The notes under the pieces are model-generated. The model saw only the letters and a list, made by a program, of their open reading frames with translations. It was not told where the DNA came from and did no database searches. DNA of 64,000 nt, taken from positions 1,876,557 through 1,940,556 of the forward strand of contig CATOSZ010000003.1 in NCBI GenBank assembly GCA_951812805.1. The letters run 5' to 3'. Source of the stretch: an uncultured Alphaproteobacteria bacterium. Lineage in GTDB: Bacteria; Pseudomonadota; Alphaproteobacteria; GCA-2731375. This document shows, piece after piece, positions 18,955 through 27,467 of this stretch; the stretch's first letter is position 1; each line of letters opens with the position of its first letter. The position numbers and the translations under genes are program-made.

Positions 18955-19830
18955 CTAAGTCTGCAGTAGACGCAGCAGATACTGGCCGTAGCCGATATGG
19001 CCGAGCGGTTCGGCCAGTCGTGCGAGCTGCTCGGCATCGATATAGCCCATCCGGTAGGCGATCTCCTCCGGGCAGTTGATCTTGATGCCCTGGCGCTGCT
19101 CGCCGATGCGCACGAAGTTCGCGGCATCCAACAGCGCCTCGTGCGTTCCGGCATCGAGCCAGGCCGCACCCTGGCCCAGGGGCGCGACGTGCAGGTCGCC
19201 GCGCGCCAAATAGCACCGGTTGACGTCGGTGATCTCCAGCTCGCCCCGAGGAGAGGGCTGGAGCGACTTCGCGATATCGACCACGGCGGAATCATAGAAA
19301 TAGAGGCCGGTGACCGCGTGATTCGAGCGCGGCGTTACCGGCTTTTCGACGATGTCGATGGCCCTGCCCGCGTCGTCCAGCTCGACGACGCCGTATCGCT
19401 CGGGATCCGAGACGTAATAGGCGAAGATCGTCGCCCCGGCCTCGCGCGCCGTCGCGCGAGCCATCGCGGGTACCAGGTCGCCGCCATGGAACAGATTGTC
19501 GCCCAGGATCAAGGTGCAGGGCACGCCGGCGATGAAAGCCTCGCCGATCAGAAACGCCTGGGCCAGCCCGTCCGGCGTGGGCTGCGTGGCATAGGCGAGC
19601 GACAGGCCCCACTCCCCGCCATCGCCCAACAGGTGCTGGAACGCGCCCTGGTCTTCCGGCGTGGTGATGACGAGGATGTCGCGAATGCCCGCCTGCATCA
19701 GCACGGCGATCGGGTGATAGATCAACGGCATGTCGTAGACGGGCAGCAACTGCTTGCTTACCGCTTTGGTGAGCGGAAACAACCGCGTGCCGCTGCCGCC
19801 GGCCAGAACGATGCCCTTGCGTGTCGTCAT
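18955..19830 (-). CDS. rfbA: Glucose-1-phosphate thymidylyltransferase
   Basis: A 291-residue nucleotidyltransferase that joins dTTP and glucose-1-phosphate, the entry step of the rhamnose pathway and its usual feedback-control point. The signature [13 protein letters not shown] is at residue 9, followed by [15 protein letters not shown] and [11 protein letters not shown]. The start is the second of two adjacent ATG/GTG-like codons ([12 protein letters not shown]). It is 65 bp after rfbD in the same operon. Confidence 0.97.
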   Translation of the reverse strand: MTTRKGIVLAGGSGTRLFPLTKAVSKQLLPVYDMPLIYHPIAVLMQAGIRDILVITTPEDQGAFQHLLGDGGEWGLSLAYATQPTPDGLAQAFLIGEAFIAGVPCTLILGDNLFHGGDLVPAMARATAREAGATIFAYYVSDPERYGVVELDDAGRAIDIVEKPVTPRSNHAVTGLYFYDSAVVDIAKSLQPSPRGELEITDVNRCYLARGDLHVAPLGQGAAWLDAGTHEALLDAANFVRIGEQRQGIKINCPEEIAYRMGYIDAEQLARLAEPLGHIGYGQYLLRLLQT

Positions 19831-19894
19831 CACCTTTGCCCTTGCTCACCGAGTCGCCCAAGGGGCGGCCTGGGCGTTTCAACCCGCCCCCGCA

Positions 19895-20809
19895 TCATGA
19901 CTCGTCGAGATGGCCCGCGTCGACGAGATACCGACGAAGCGCGTCGCGCCAGTGCGGTAGGGGTCCGAAGTGCCTCTCTATCTTGGTCGCATCGAGGACG
20001 CTGTAGGCAGGTCGGGGCGCTTGCGCTGCAAAGTCGTCGCTGGTGCAGGGCGAGGCCGCAACCTCGGCGCCGATCGTCTCGAAGATCGCCGTCGCGAATT
20101 CATGCCAACTCGCGGCCCCTCGGTTGACGAGGTGATAGATACCCCCGGGCGCGCCCGCTTCGAGCAGTCGGACGACGACGCCGGCCACATCGCGGGTCGA
20201 GGTCGGGGACATGATCTGGTCGTCGACGACTCGGATCGGCGCGCCGCTTCGTGCGAGGCGGATCATGGTCTCGATGAAATTGCCGCCCCGTCCGCCCACA
20301 CCGGCGACGCCGAAGAGGGAGGCGACGCGCAGAACGACATGGTCGTCGCAAGCCTCGATGGCGGCGCGCTCCCCCGCGGCCTTCGACTCGCCATAGACAT
20401 TGACGGGTGCGCGAGGAGTCGCCTCGTCGATCGGATCCCGCCGTGCCCGATCGCCGCCGAACACATAATCGGTACTGACATGGACGAGGCGGGCGCCGCG
20501 CCCATGGGCGATATCGGCAAGCGCACCGACCGCCCTCGCGTTGACGGCAAAGGCCGTCGCCCGGTCGCTCTCCGCGTCGTCGACCCGGTTGTAGGCCGCG
20601 CAGTTGACGATGACGTCAAAGTCGATGTCGCCTAGGGCGGTTCGCATGGCGGCACTGTCGGTGAGCTTGATGTCGCCGCGGCCGGGGGCAAGCAAGATGA
20701 ACGGCTCCCCCGCCTCGCCGTGTGCCCGGCGGATGTCCCGGCCCAGCTGGCCGTCGCCACCCAGCAGCAGGACGCGCGCCGGCACCTCCGTCCCCGTCCC
20801 CGTCCTCAA
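19895..20809 (-). CDS. rfbD: dTDP-4-dehydrorhamnose reductase
   Basis: A 304-residue reductase that finishes dTDP-L-rhamnose. The motif LLLGGDGQLGRDI lies near residue 14, HVSTDYVFGG and YGESKAAGE give the catalytic Thr/Tyr/Lys set, and NRVDDAE is conserved. The start at 20809 overlaps the pheA stop as ATGA, giving translational coupling and supporting this start over internal ones. The neighbours rfbA, rfbC and rfbB follow in order on the same strand. Confidence 0.95.
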   Translation of the reverse strand: MRTGTGTEVPARVLLLGGDGQLGRDIRRAHGEAGEPFILLAPGRGDIKLTDSAAMRTALGDIDFDVIVNCAAYNRVDDAESDRATAFAVNARAVGALADIAHGRGARLVHVSTDYVFGGDRARRDPIDEATPRAPVNVYGESKAAGERAAIEACDDHVVLRVASLFGVAGVGGRGGNFIETMIRLARSGAPIRVVDDQIMSPTSTRDVAGVVVRLLEAGAPGGIYHLVNRGAASWHEFATAIFETIGAEVAASPCTSDDFAAQAPRPAYSVLDATKIERHFGPLPHWRDALRRYLVDAGHLDES

Positions 20810-21657
20810 CCCCGGAAGGGGTTGCGCGGATAGGTGCCCAGCACCCGGAGCGTCTTGGTGAAGAAGGTCAGCTCGTCGAGCGCCCGCTTGACCGCCGGAT
20901 CGTCCGGGTGGCCCTCGATGTCGGCGAAGAATTGCGCCTGCTCGAACGAGCCTTCCAGCATGTAGCTTTCGAGCTTGGTGATGTTGATGCCGTTGGTCGC
21001 GAAGCCGCCCAAGGCCTTGTAGAGCGCTGCCGGCACACTGGCGACGTCGAAGATCAAGCTCGTCATCACCGGGCCGTCCTTCAGGTGCGGCACGATCCGC
21101 TCGCGCGCCATGACCAGAAAGCGGGTGATGTTGTTGTCATGGTCCTGCACCCCGTCGCGCAGGATCCGCAGCCCGTAGGTCTCCGCCGCCAGGCTGGAGC
21201 TGATGGCCGCAATCGCCGGATCACCGCGTTCCGCCACCATTCGGGCGGCGCCGGCGGTGTCGGCATGCACGATCGGCTTGATGCCCAGTTCGCGGACCAG
21301 GTTCCGGCATTGCGAGAGGGCATGGATGTGGCTGTGCACTTCCTTCAGCGAGTCCAGGCTGGCCTCCGCCGTGCCGAGCAGCTGGTGGTGCACGCGCTGG
21401 AAATGCTCACCGATCAGGAACAGGTCGCTCCCCGGTAACAAGTGGTGGATGTCCGCCACCCGGCCGGCGACCGAATTCTCGATCGGGATCATCGACCGGG
21501 ACGCCGTCCCGTTGGAGCAGGCGGCGAAGGCGGCCTCGAAGGTCTCGCAGGGCACCGGTTCCCACGCCGGCGCCGCCTCCCGGCAGGCCAGGTGCGAATA
21601 GGCCCCGGGCTCGCCCTGGAAGCTGATGCGTTGCTTGCCGTCCATGCTCTCGCTCAT
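20806..21657 (-). CDS. pheA: Prephenate dehydratase
   Basis: A 283-residue monofunctional dehydratase converting prephenate to phenylpyruvate in phenylalanine synthesis. The catalytic domain begins ISFQGEPGAYSHLA and contains PIENSVAGRV; the C-terminal ACT domain with the regulatory ESYMLEGSFEQAQFF-type region senses phenylalanine. The ATG at 21657 (MSESMDGKQRISF) is chosen because the frame upstream has no family similarity. There is no chorismate mutase domain. It overlaps rfbD by four bases, tying an amino-acid gene to a rhamnose operon. Confidence 0.95.
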   Translation of the reverse strand: MSESMDGKQRISFQGEPGAYSHLACREAAPAWEPVPCETFEAAFAACSNGTASRSMIPIENSVAGRVADIHHLLPGSDLFLIGEHFQRVHHQLLGTAEASLDSLKEVHSHIHALSQCRNLVRELGIKPIVHADTAGAARMVAERGDPAIAAISSSLAAETYGLRILRDGVQDHDNNITRFLVMARERIVPHLKDGPVMTSLIFDVASVPAALYKALGGFATNGINITKLESYMLEGSFEQAQFFADIEGHPDDPAVKRALDELTFFTKTLRVLGTYPRNPFRG

Positions 21658-21668
21658 CGTCCCAAATC

Positions 21669-22013
21669 CTAGTGGTCGGAGCCGAGGAAGATCGCGTCCA
21701 TCGCACTGGTGTCGTAGTCGACGGCCGCCGGTTTCAGGCGCAAGGCGACGGGATAGTCCTGCGCCACCAGGCCCTTGCGCTCCAAGGCCCGCCAGACCGC
21801 CTCGTTCCACAGGCCGCTCGCGTCCTTGGTCATGACGACGCGGGCGCCGACGTGGATATGGTTGCCGTGCGGGCGCGGCAGCATGGTGATCAGCACCTCG
21901 CCGCTTTCCTCGACCCGGGTCGAGGTCGCCTCGTGGCGCCCCAGCTCCTGAAACACCGCCAGGGTGCGCAGTTGCAGCTTGTTCAGCTTCAGCGGATTGG
22001 TCTTCGGCGCCAT
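21669..22013 (-). CDS. Conserved-looking hypothetical protein
   Basis: A 114-residue protein starting MAPKTNPLKLNKLQLRTLAV; I do not recognise a named family. It has a short basic N-terminus, a segment LPRPHGNHIHVGARVVMTK suggestive of a small beta fold, and a C-terminal acidic tail (DAIFLGSDH). No membrane segment or signal peptide. It ends 11 bp before the pheA start on the same strand, so it is probably the first gene of the pheA-rfb transcript. It is divergent from the racemase gene at 22151. Confidence 0.65.
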   Translation of the reverse strand: MAPKTNPLKLNKLQLRTLAVFQELGRHEATSTRVEESGEVLITMLPRPHGNHIHVGARVVMTKDASGLWNEAVWRALERKGLVAQDYPVALRLKPAAVDYDTSAMDAIFLGSDH

Positions 22014-22150
22014 GACGGCCTCCCGCACTTCGTTCCGCCGCCTCCTTACCATGGCGACGCGCGAAAACGGAATTCCCCGCGTTTGCCCCTGGCGGCCCAT
22101 GCGCTATCGTGCCCGCGAAACCACAACGACCGAAGGAGCGCAGACACGCC

Positions 22151-23299
22151 ATGGGACCGCTTAAAGGAGTGAAGATCGTCGAACTCGCCGGCATCGGCCC
22201 GGCACCGTTCTGCGCCATGCTGCTGGCCGACATGGGGGCCGAGATCATCCGCGTCGACCGTGTCGCCGAGGCGGATCTCGGCATTGCCACGGACCGGCGC
22301 TATTCGGTGTTGAACCGCAGCCGGCGCTCGATCGCCGTCGACCTGAAGACGCCTGAAGGGGTGGCGACGGTGCTGCGCCTGATCGACCAGGCCGACGCGG
22401 TGATCGAGGGCTTTCGCCCCGGCGTCACCGAACGGCTCGGCCTCGGCCCCGACGTCTGCCTGGAGCGTAACCCGAAGCTGGTCTACGGCCGCATGACTGG
22501 CTTCGGCCAGGACGGCGCCGTGGCGCACGCGGCGGGACACGACATCAACTACATCGCGCTCTCCGGCACCCTGCACGCGATCGGCCAGAACGGCGCGCCG
22601 CCGACGCCGCCCTTGAACCTGGTCGGCGATTTCGGCGGCGGCGGCATGTTCCTCGCCTTCGGTGTCGTCTCGGCGGTGCTGGAGGCGCGTGGCTCGGGCA
22701 AGGGCCAGGTGATCGATTGCGCCATGGCCGAGGGCGCCGCCTATCTCGCGACCAGTGCTTTCGGCTGGCATGCGTCGGGCTATTGGAACGGCGAGCGCGG
22801 CACCAACATCGTCGACACCGGCTCGCATTTTTACAACACCTACGAGACCAGCGATGGCAAGTGGATTTCCATCGGTTCGATCGAGCGCAAGTTCTACCGC
22901 GAGCTGCTGGAGAAGACCGGCCTCGACAACGAGGAGCTGCCGGAGCAGATGGACCGCACCAGCTGGCCGGCGATGAAGGAACGGATGGCGGCGATCTTCA
23001 AGAGCAAGACCCGCGACGAGTGGTGCCAGATCATGGAGGGCACCGATATTTGCTTCGCGCCCGTGCTGAGCTTCGGCGAAGTGAACGAGCATGCCCACAA
23101 CAAGGGACGGGAAAGCTTCATCGAGGTCGAGGGCGTGCTGCAGCCGGCCCCGACGCCGCGCTTCAGCCGAACCGCACCGGAAGTCCAGCGCCCGCCCTCG
23201 GACCCCGGCGGCGACACCCGCGACGCACTCGCCGACTGGGGCTTCGCCGAGGACGAAATCGCGGCACTGGAATCAGCGAAGGCGGTACAGCAAGCCTAA
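22151..23299 (+). CDS. Alpha-methylacyl-CoA racemase-like CoA-transferase family III enzyme
   Basis: A 382-residue CaiB/BaiF-family protein. The start at 22151 has a good ribosome site (GAAGGAG) and gives MGPLKGVKIVELAGIGPAPF, the typical N-terminus. Segments GHDINYIALSG and NLVGDFGGGGMFLAFG contain the histidine and aspartate used by alpha-methylacyl-CoA racemases (by family knowledge, H126 and D156 in the mycobacterial enzyme), so racemisation of 2-methyl-branched acyl-CoA is more likely than CoA transfer. Its 3' end overlaps the convergent GST gene by 4 bp. It probably serves branched fatty-acid or bile-acid-like side-chain degradation; the substrate is not shown. Confidence 0.9.
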   Translation: MGPLKGVKIVELAGIGPAPFCAMLLADMGAEIIRVDRVAEADLGIATDRRYSVLNRSRRSIAVDLKTPEGVATVLRLIDQADAVIEGFRPGVTERLGLGPDVCLERNPKLVYGRMTGFGQDGAVAHAAGHDINYIALSGTLHAIGQNGAPPTPPLNLVGDFGGGGMFLAFGVVSAVLEARGSGKGQVIDCAMAEGAAYLATSAFGWHASGYWNGERGTNIVDTGSHFYNTYETSDGKWISIGSIERKFYRELLEKTGLDNEELPEQMDRTSWPAMKERMAAIFKSKTRDEWCQIMEGTDICFAPVLSFGEVNEHAHNKGRESFIEVEGVLQPAPTPRFSRTAPEVQRPPSDPGGDTRDALADWGFAEDEIAALESAKAVQQA

Positions 23300-24312
23300 G
23301 CGACGAACGCCGACAGACACCCCGCTTCCTCCAGCACCGCCGCCGTCCGCGCGGCGGGTGCGCCGTCGAGGCTGTTCCAATGCTCGCGCAGCCAGGCGAG
23401 GCATTTCGCCTGGTAGCGGAACGGCGGCTGGGTGAGCGGGCCGCTCGGCAGCTCGACGGTGAAGCTTTCGCGGTCCTCGCGCAGCGCCGCGTCGTTGGCC
23501 AGCAGGAAGGGCAGGTAGACCTCGCCTGCCATCCGTAGCAACGCCTCGACCGTGGGCGATACCGGTTCCGGGGCATCCCATTCGCCCTCGACGCCGGAGG
23601 CGTCGTCCAGGCGGCGGACCCAGTGCTCCAGCCCCGGGGCCGTTTCGCGGATGATCGCCTGCGGCGTCGGATCGGTCGCCAGGGTGCGAAGCTGGCCGTA
23701 GAGGCCGAAGTCGGCCAGCGCCGGGCGCGTGCCGAAAAGATAGCGCCCGCCGGCGATGCCCGGCTCCAGGATCGCCAGCAGGCGGGCGAAACTGGCGTCG
23801 ATCGATCCGGCGTTGGCCGCGGTGGCGCCGACCAGCGCCATGCGGGAGATCTGGCGGCTGCGAAAATCCTCGATCGCCGCCTCCAGCGCGTCGCCGACCA
23901 GGTCGGGCCGGCGATCGGAGATGACCCAGCGGGCGGCGTAGTGCTGGTCGAGGGGCAGGCGAAAGCGGAGCAGGAACAGAATCTTGGTTACCCACTCGTC
24001 GGCCATGTCCTCGATCAGATGACTGAGGAAGGTCTGGCCGGGATCGTCCGGGACGATCGATCGCACGCCCGGGTGGCGCGCCTCGAGGTCGAGGGCGATG
24101 GGGGTCGAATCCGTGTGGTAGCCGCCGTCGGGATAGCGGATCACCGGCATCAGCTGCGGCTTCACGTGCGCGATCTCGGCCTGCGCCGTCGGCGTGCGGA
24201 CCACCCAGTCGAAGGGCAGGCGGCGATAGCGCAGGATCGCCCGCACCTTGGCCGAATAGGGCGAGGGGTCGACGCCGATCAGGCGGTAGCGGTCATGGGT
24301 CGTCTCGTTCAA
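23296..24312 (-). CDS. Glutathione S-transferase-like protein with long C-terminal extension
   Basis: A 338-residue protein. The N-terminal thioredoxin-like domain has the GST-type segment LIGVDPSPYSAKVRAILRYR (serine in place of an active cysteine) and MPVIRYPDGG with the cis-proline; an all-helical domain follows with RPALADFGLYGQL. It is about 110 residues longer than ordinary GSTs. The start is TTG at 24310-24312 with a strong GAGAGGGAGAG ribosome site; no ATG lies nearby. An IS21 element begins at 24331, just before that ribosome site, so the original promoter is cut off. Substrate unknown. Confidence 0.82.
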   Translation of the reverse strand: MNETTHDRYRLIGVDPSPYSAKVRAILRYRRLPFDWVVRTPTAQAEIAHVKPQLMPVIRYPDGGYHTDSTPIALDLEARHPGVRSIVPDDPGQTFLSHLIEDMADEWVTKILFLLRFRLPLDQHYAARWVISDRRPDLVGDALEAAIEDFRSRQISRMALVGATAANAGSIDASFARLLAILEPGIAGGRYLFGTRPALADFGLYGQLRTLATDPTPQAIIRETAPGLEHWVRRLDDASGVEGEWDAPEPVSPTVEALLRMAGEVYLPFLLANDAALREDRESFTVELPSGPLTQPPFRYQAKCLAWLREHWNSLDGAPAARTAAVLEEAGCLSAFVA

Positions 24313-24446
24313 AATTTCTCTCCCTCTCGGTGTGAATCGGCATGCAAAACTGACCCACTTTGGTGGGTTATGAGCGGTAAGAATTGACCCACCTGGAACG
24401 CTAGCATCCGCACGGAACAGTGCGGAGGAAAGAGCAGGTGGTATTG

Positions 24447-25946
24447 ATGGAAAGCGTATTGAAGATCCGACGTTGGATATTACGGGAGGGTCGGAGTATC
24501 CGATCTGTATCTCGTCAGACTGGTTTGTCGCGGAACACGATTAAGAAGTATCTGAAGGACGGCGATCCACCGAGCTATCAGCGGCGCGTTTCACCCGTCC
24601 GGCGTAAGCTTAGCGATGGCTTCGCCAGCCGGCTTCGGGCGCTCTTTGAGCAGGACCTGGGGCGCCCGCGCCGTGAGCGCCGGACGGCCAAGAAGCTTTA
24701 TGAGCAGCTTGTGTCGGAAGGCTATAGCGGATCCTACTCGACGGTTCAGAGGTTTGTCCGCGACCTGAAGCGTTCTGGCGCCGGATCGGGGGATGCGTTC
24801 ATTCCGTTGCACTTTACGGCAGGTGACGCGCTCCAGTTTGACTGGAGCACGGAATACGCTGTCCTGGGCGGTGTCGAGCAGAAGGTAAAGGTTGCCCACT
24901 TCCGCCTATGTCATAGCCGCAAGCCCTTTGTTGTTGCCTATCCCAGCGAATCTCAGGAGATGGTGCTGGACGCCTTTGCACGGGCGATGTCTTTCTATGG
25001 CGGCGTACCGCGCCGGGTGATCATCGACAACCCCAAGACGATGGTAACCTATGTTTCGCGCTCTAAGGACCGTGTGTTCCATCCGCGCTTTCTGGCGTTG
25101 ATGAACCACTATGTGATGGAACCGGTTGCTTGCACACCCGCGGCGGGGTGGGAGAAGGGTCAGATTGAGAACCAGGTTGGGTTCCTGCGGGGACAGCTGT
25201 TTGCGCCCAAGCCCGCCTTTGACGATCTGGATGCGCTGAACGGCTGGTTGCGTCTGCGCTGCGAGGAATTGGCGAATCGCGCCCACCCCGAACAATCGGA
25301 TCGCAAGATCTCGGACGTGTTCGCAGACGAGTGCGCCGAACTGCGTCCCCTGGGCCGGGCTTTTGACGGCTATGTTGAGAAGGCCGCTCGTGTCCGCTCT
25401 ACCTGTCTGGTCCAATATGCCACCAATCGCTATAGCGTCCCCTCCCGGTTCGCCGGGGAGCTTGTCTCTCTGCGCGCCTATGCGGACCGGATCGTGGTTG
25501 TGTCAGGGCAGAATGTGATTGCCGAGCACAAGCGCCGCTTTACCCGCAACGCCAGCTATTTCGAGCCCTGGCATTACCTGCCCCTACTCGACCGCAAGCC
25601 CGGCGCGCTGAGAGATGGCGCGCCCTTTGTGGGTTGGCAATTGCCTGAGGCGATGCACCGGGTCAGGGCGCATTACATGGCCGGCAAAGGCGGGGACCGG
25701 GAGTTTGTCGATCTGCTCCTGCTGGCCCAGGATCACGGGATCGAGGTGGTCGAGATAGCCTGTGAACTGGCCGTGGAGCAGAACACGCTGCGCCTTCCGG
25801 CCATCATCAATCTGATCAACCAACTGGTGGAGCCGGTCATCGCGCCATGGGGCGAGAGCCACGCCTATCCGCAACTGACCTTGCGGCCCGAAGCGGACTG
25901 CAAGCGCTATGAGACGCTGTGCGTTGCCGGGGAGGCCGTCGCATGA
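24447..25946 (+). CDS. istA: IS21 transposase IstA
   Basis: A 499-residue DDE transposase. An N-terminal helix-turn-helix ([20 protein letters not shown]) binds the element ends; the integrase core has the acidic residues in [19 protein letters not shown] and [14 protein letters not shown]. The ATG at 24447 follows GGAGGAAAGAGCAGG; a GTG at 24420 is an alternative. The stop codon overlaps the istB start as ATGA, as usual in IS21. Frame fully open, so the protein could be active. Confidence 0.95.
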   Translation: MESVLKIRRWILREGRSIRSVSRQTGLSRNTIKKYLKDGDPPSYQRRVSPVRRKLSDGFASRLRALFEQDLGRPRRERRTAKKLYEQLVSEGYSGSYSTVQRFVRDLKRSGAGSGDAFIPLHFTAGDALQFDWSTEYAVLGGVEQKVKVAHFRLCHSRKPFVVAYPSESQEMVLDAFARAMSFYGGVPRRVIIDNPKTMVTYVSRSKDRVFHPRFLALMNHYVMEPVACTPAAGWEKGQIENQVGFLRGQLFAPKPAFDDLDALNGWLRLRCEELANRAHPEQSDRKISDVFADECAELRPLGRAFDGYVEKAARVRSTCLVQYATNRYSVPSRFAGELVSLRAYADRIVVVSGQNVIAEHKRRFTRNASYFEPWHYLPLLDRKPGALRDGAPFVGWQLPEAMHRVRAHYMAGKGGDREFVDLLLLAQDHGIEVVEIACELAVEQNTLRLPAIINLINQLVEPVIAPWGESHAYPQLTLRPEADCKRYETLCVAGEAVA

Positions 25947-26674
25947 AAGCTTTGATAGACCAACTGATCGCCCTGAGGCTGTATGGAATGGCGGCTTGCG
26001 CCGAAGCTTTGCTGGCCGCGCGCAAGCCGCCAAGTCTGACCACTGCGATAAAGCAACTGATCGACGCCGAGACTGTAGAGCGCCGGGTGCGCTCTATCCA
26101 GCACCAAATGCGGGCCTCGAAGTTCCCCCACCATAAGGACTTCGCCACTTTCGATTACGGCCTAGCCGCCGTCACCCAAGCGCAAATCGACCCCTTCTGC
26201 TCAGGGCAGTTCACCCAGGAGGCCCACAACCTCATTCTGGTGGGCGGAACCGGTACGGGCAAAACCCACATCGCCATTGCTCTGGGGACGCTGTTGATCA
26301 ATCAGGGAAAGAAGGTCCGTTTCTTCAACGCCGTCGATCTGATCAATGCGCTGATCAAGGAACAGGCCGAAGGCAACGCCGGCAAGATCATCCGGCAACT
26401 GACGGCCATGGATTGCGTCATCATCGACGAACTGGGCTATATCCCATTCCCCAAATCCGGCGGTGCGCTCTTGTTCCACCTGATCAGCAAACTCTATGAG
26501 AAGACCAGCGTCATCATCACCACCAATCTGGAGTTCGGGGAATGGGTCTCCGTCTTCGGAGATGCAAAAATGACAACCGCGTTGCTGGATCGTGTAACGC
26601 ATCACTGCGCAATCATCGAAACAGGCAACATGTCTTACCGCTTCGCACAAAGCAAACAGCGACGACAAAAGTAG
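25943..26674 (+). CDS. istB: IS21 helper ATPase IstB
   Basis: A 243-residue AAA+ ATPase related to DnaC that assists IstA in target capture. The Walker A loop is [14 protein letters not shown] (about residue 104), Walker B is [12 protein letters not shown], and the C-terminal arginine-containing [13 protein letters not shown] is present. The start at 25943 overlaps the istA stop by four bases. Confidence 0.95.
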   Translation: MKALIDQLIALRLYGMAACAEALLAARKPPSLTTAIKQLIDAETVERRVRSIQHQMRASKFPHHKDFATFDYGLAAVTQAQIDPFCSGQFTQEAHNLILVGGTGTGKTHIAIALGTLLINQGKKVRFFNAVDLINALIKEQAEGNAGKIIRQLTAMDCVIIDELGYIPFPKSGGALLFHLISKLYEKTSVIITTNLEFGEWVSVFGDAKMTTALLDRVTHHCAIIETGNMSYRFAQSKQRRQK

Positions 26675-26691
26675 CCGCCCTGTAAGCAAAG

Positions 26692-26731
26692 CCCCAGGCT
26701 GATCCGCTATATGGAGCCAATCAGCCTGGGG
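26692..26731 (+). terminator. Hairpin terminator after istB
   Basis: A perfect 12-bp stem CCCCAGGCTGAT / ATCAGCCTGGGG with a 16-base loop, 18 bp past the istB stop. The following GGGGCTTTC is only weakly T-rich, so termination may be partial. It marks the end of the intact IS21 genes. Confidence 0.6.
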
Positions 26732-26840
26732 GCTTTCATCGCAAAGGCGGGCAAATCAAAACGGGTCCTGTACAGATTGTTCTGCAAAAGGGGTTTCGTA
26801 GCTGGGGCACAAGTCCGGGCCGATGGGGTGGATGAGCTGC

Positions 26841-26960
26841 CTCCGGCTGGTCCGGGCTCTCGCGATCGAAATCCATGAGGACTGGCTGGATGCCAACCGC
26901 TAGCTCAACATGATCCATCTCAAGGAGAGCAAAAGCGAACGCATCCAGAAAGCCGCCTGA
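26841..26960 (+). pseudogene. C-terminal remnant of an IS256-like transposase
   Basis: Forty codons ending at a TGA read ALAIEIHEDWLDANR, a stop, then LNMIHLKESKSERIQKAA. This resembles the extreme C-terminus of IS256 (mutator-type) transposases, where the stop position is usually a tyrosine (TAC to TAG). Nothing of the catalytic core remains upstream. A 14-bp perfect inverted repeat follows at 26970-27017. It is debris from an older insertion. Confidence 0.55.
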
Positions 26961-26969
26961 CGGCGGCTC

Positions 26970-27017
26970 GGCATGCCTGGCGCTCCGAGCAATCGAAATC
27001 TCCGCGCCAGGCATGCC
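26970..27017. repeat. Perfect 14-bp inverted repeat
   Basis: GGCATGCCTGGCGC and its exact complement are separated by 20 bases. It follows the IS256-like remnant. It could be a transcription-blocking hairpin or part of an insertion-sequence end; there is no T-run after it. Confidence 0.6.
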
Positions 27018-27129
27018 GGTGGCCCTCATCGGCAGCCATGACAAACTTGCAGAACAGTCTGGACACTACTTCAAAAGCTCATTGCCACTTCAAGAACCCC
27101 ACCTGATCCCCACGTTCCGCCGCCGGCCC

Positions 27130-27236
27130 GGTTGTCCCGGTGGGCCCACAGGCCCCTCCCACGCGGCTTCGCTCCGCGTAACGCAAAGCGCTACACGAAG
27201 CCGCGCGGGGCCCTCCCGTGGACTACCGGGACAACC
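27130..27236. repeat. 107-bp imperfect palindrome
   Basis: The outer arms GGTTGTCCCGGT / ACCGGGACAACC are perfect; inner arms CGCGGCTTCG (27162) / CGAAGCCGCG (27196) are also perfect, with GGGCCC-rich segments between. The whole stretch could fold into a long hairpin. It has no coding frame. It resembles a small non-autonomous or REP-like element sitting between the IS256-like debris and an IS21 end. Confidence 0.6.
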
Positions 27237-27249
27237 TCCGTCGAAGCAA

Positions 27250-27306
27250 GGGGGGGGGGTCAATTTTGCACGCCGATAGGGGGTCAGAATTAAATGCTGA
27301 TTGACA
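27250..27306 (-). mobile_element. Isolated right end of a second IS21-family element
   Basis: Read inward from 27306 on the minus strand the sequence is TGTCAATCAGCATTTAATTC, followed by TGACCCCC and, after a short spacer, a second GACCCCC, the multi-repeat layout of IS21 ends. It differs from the left end at 24331 in its repeats (GACCCCC versus GACCCAC), so it probably belonged to another element. A run of ten G residues (27250-27259) precedes it. It abuts a decapitated lyase gene. Confidence 0.6.
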
Positions 27307-27438
27307 GTCCAGGCCTTCGAGGCCGCACGCGCGCGGGGCGAGGCCCGGGTCGAGGTCGACGGCAGCCTGGTCGAGGTGCCGATCTACCTGAACGCCAAGC
27401 GCCTCGCGGCGCGCGCGGACGCGTTCGGCGTCGACTGA
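27307..27438 (+). pseudogene. C-terminal stump of a HpcH/HpaI-type CoA-ester lyase
   Basis: Forty-three codons in frame from the IS21 end to a TGA read VQAFEAARARGEARVEVDG and continue SLVEVPIYLNAKRLAAR. The DG-xLVE-P-x-AKRL pattern resembles the C-terminus of citrate-lyase-beta / malyl-CoA-lyase family proteins. All upstream sequence of the gene is gone, replaced by insertion-sequence debris. It has the coding character of the chromosome (GC-rich third positions), unlike the DNA to its left. The family call is by memory of the C-terminal pattern and is uncertain. Confidence 0.55.
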
Positions 27439-27467
27439 CCGAGGGAGCCGGCCGCGGCCGGCACCGC

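Larger units (their letters stand above)
24331..26740 (+). mobile_element. IS21-family insertion sequence, right end lost
   Basis: The left end begins TGTGAATCGGCATGCAAAA and has internal GACCCAC repeats typical of IS21 multi-repeat ends. istA and istB are intact and coupled. Beyond the terminator following istB I find no matching inverted end with GTGGGTC repeats; instead, fragments of other elements follow. The right boundary is therefore approximate. No target duplication can be shown. Confidence 0.8.

Noticed and set aside
20806..22290. Very long open frames overlapping pheA, gcvPB, ftsK and Anbu on their upstream sides
   Set aside because: In each case the upstream extension has no family similarity and overlaps other clear genes; it reflects high GC content. 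I used the internal starts supported by family length and overlaps.
24331..27306. One intact 2976-bp IS21 from 24331 to 27306
   Set aside because: The right end has different internal repeats, an IS256-like remnant lies inside, and no target duplication matches; more likely two elements plus debris.
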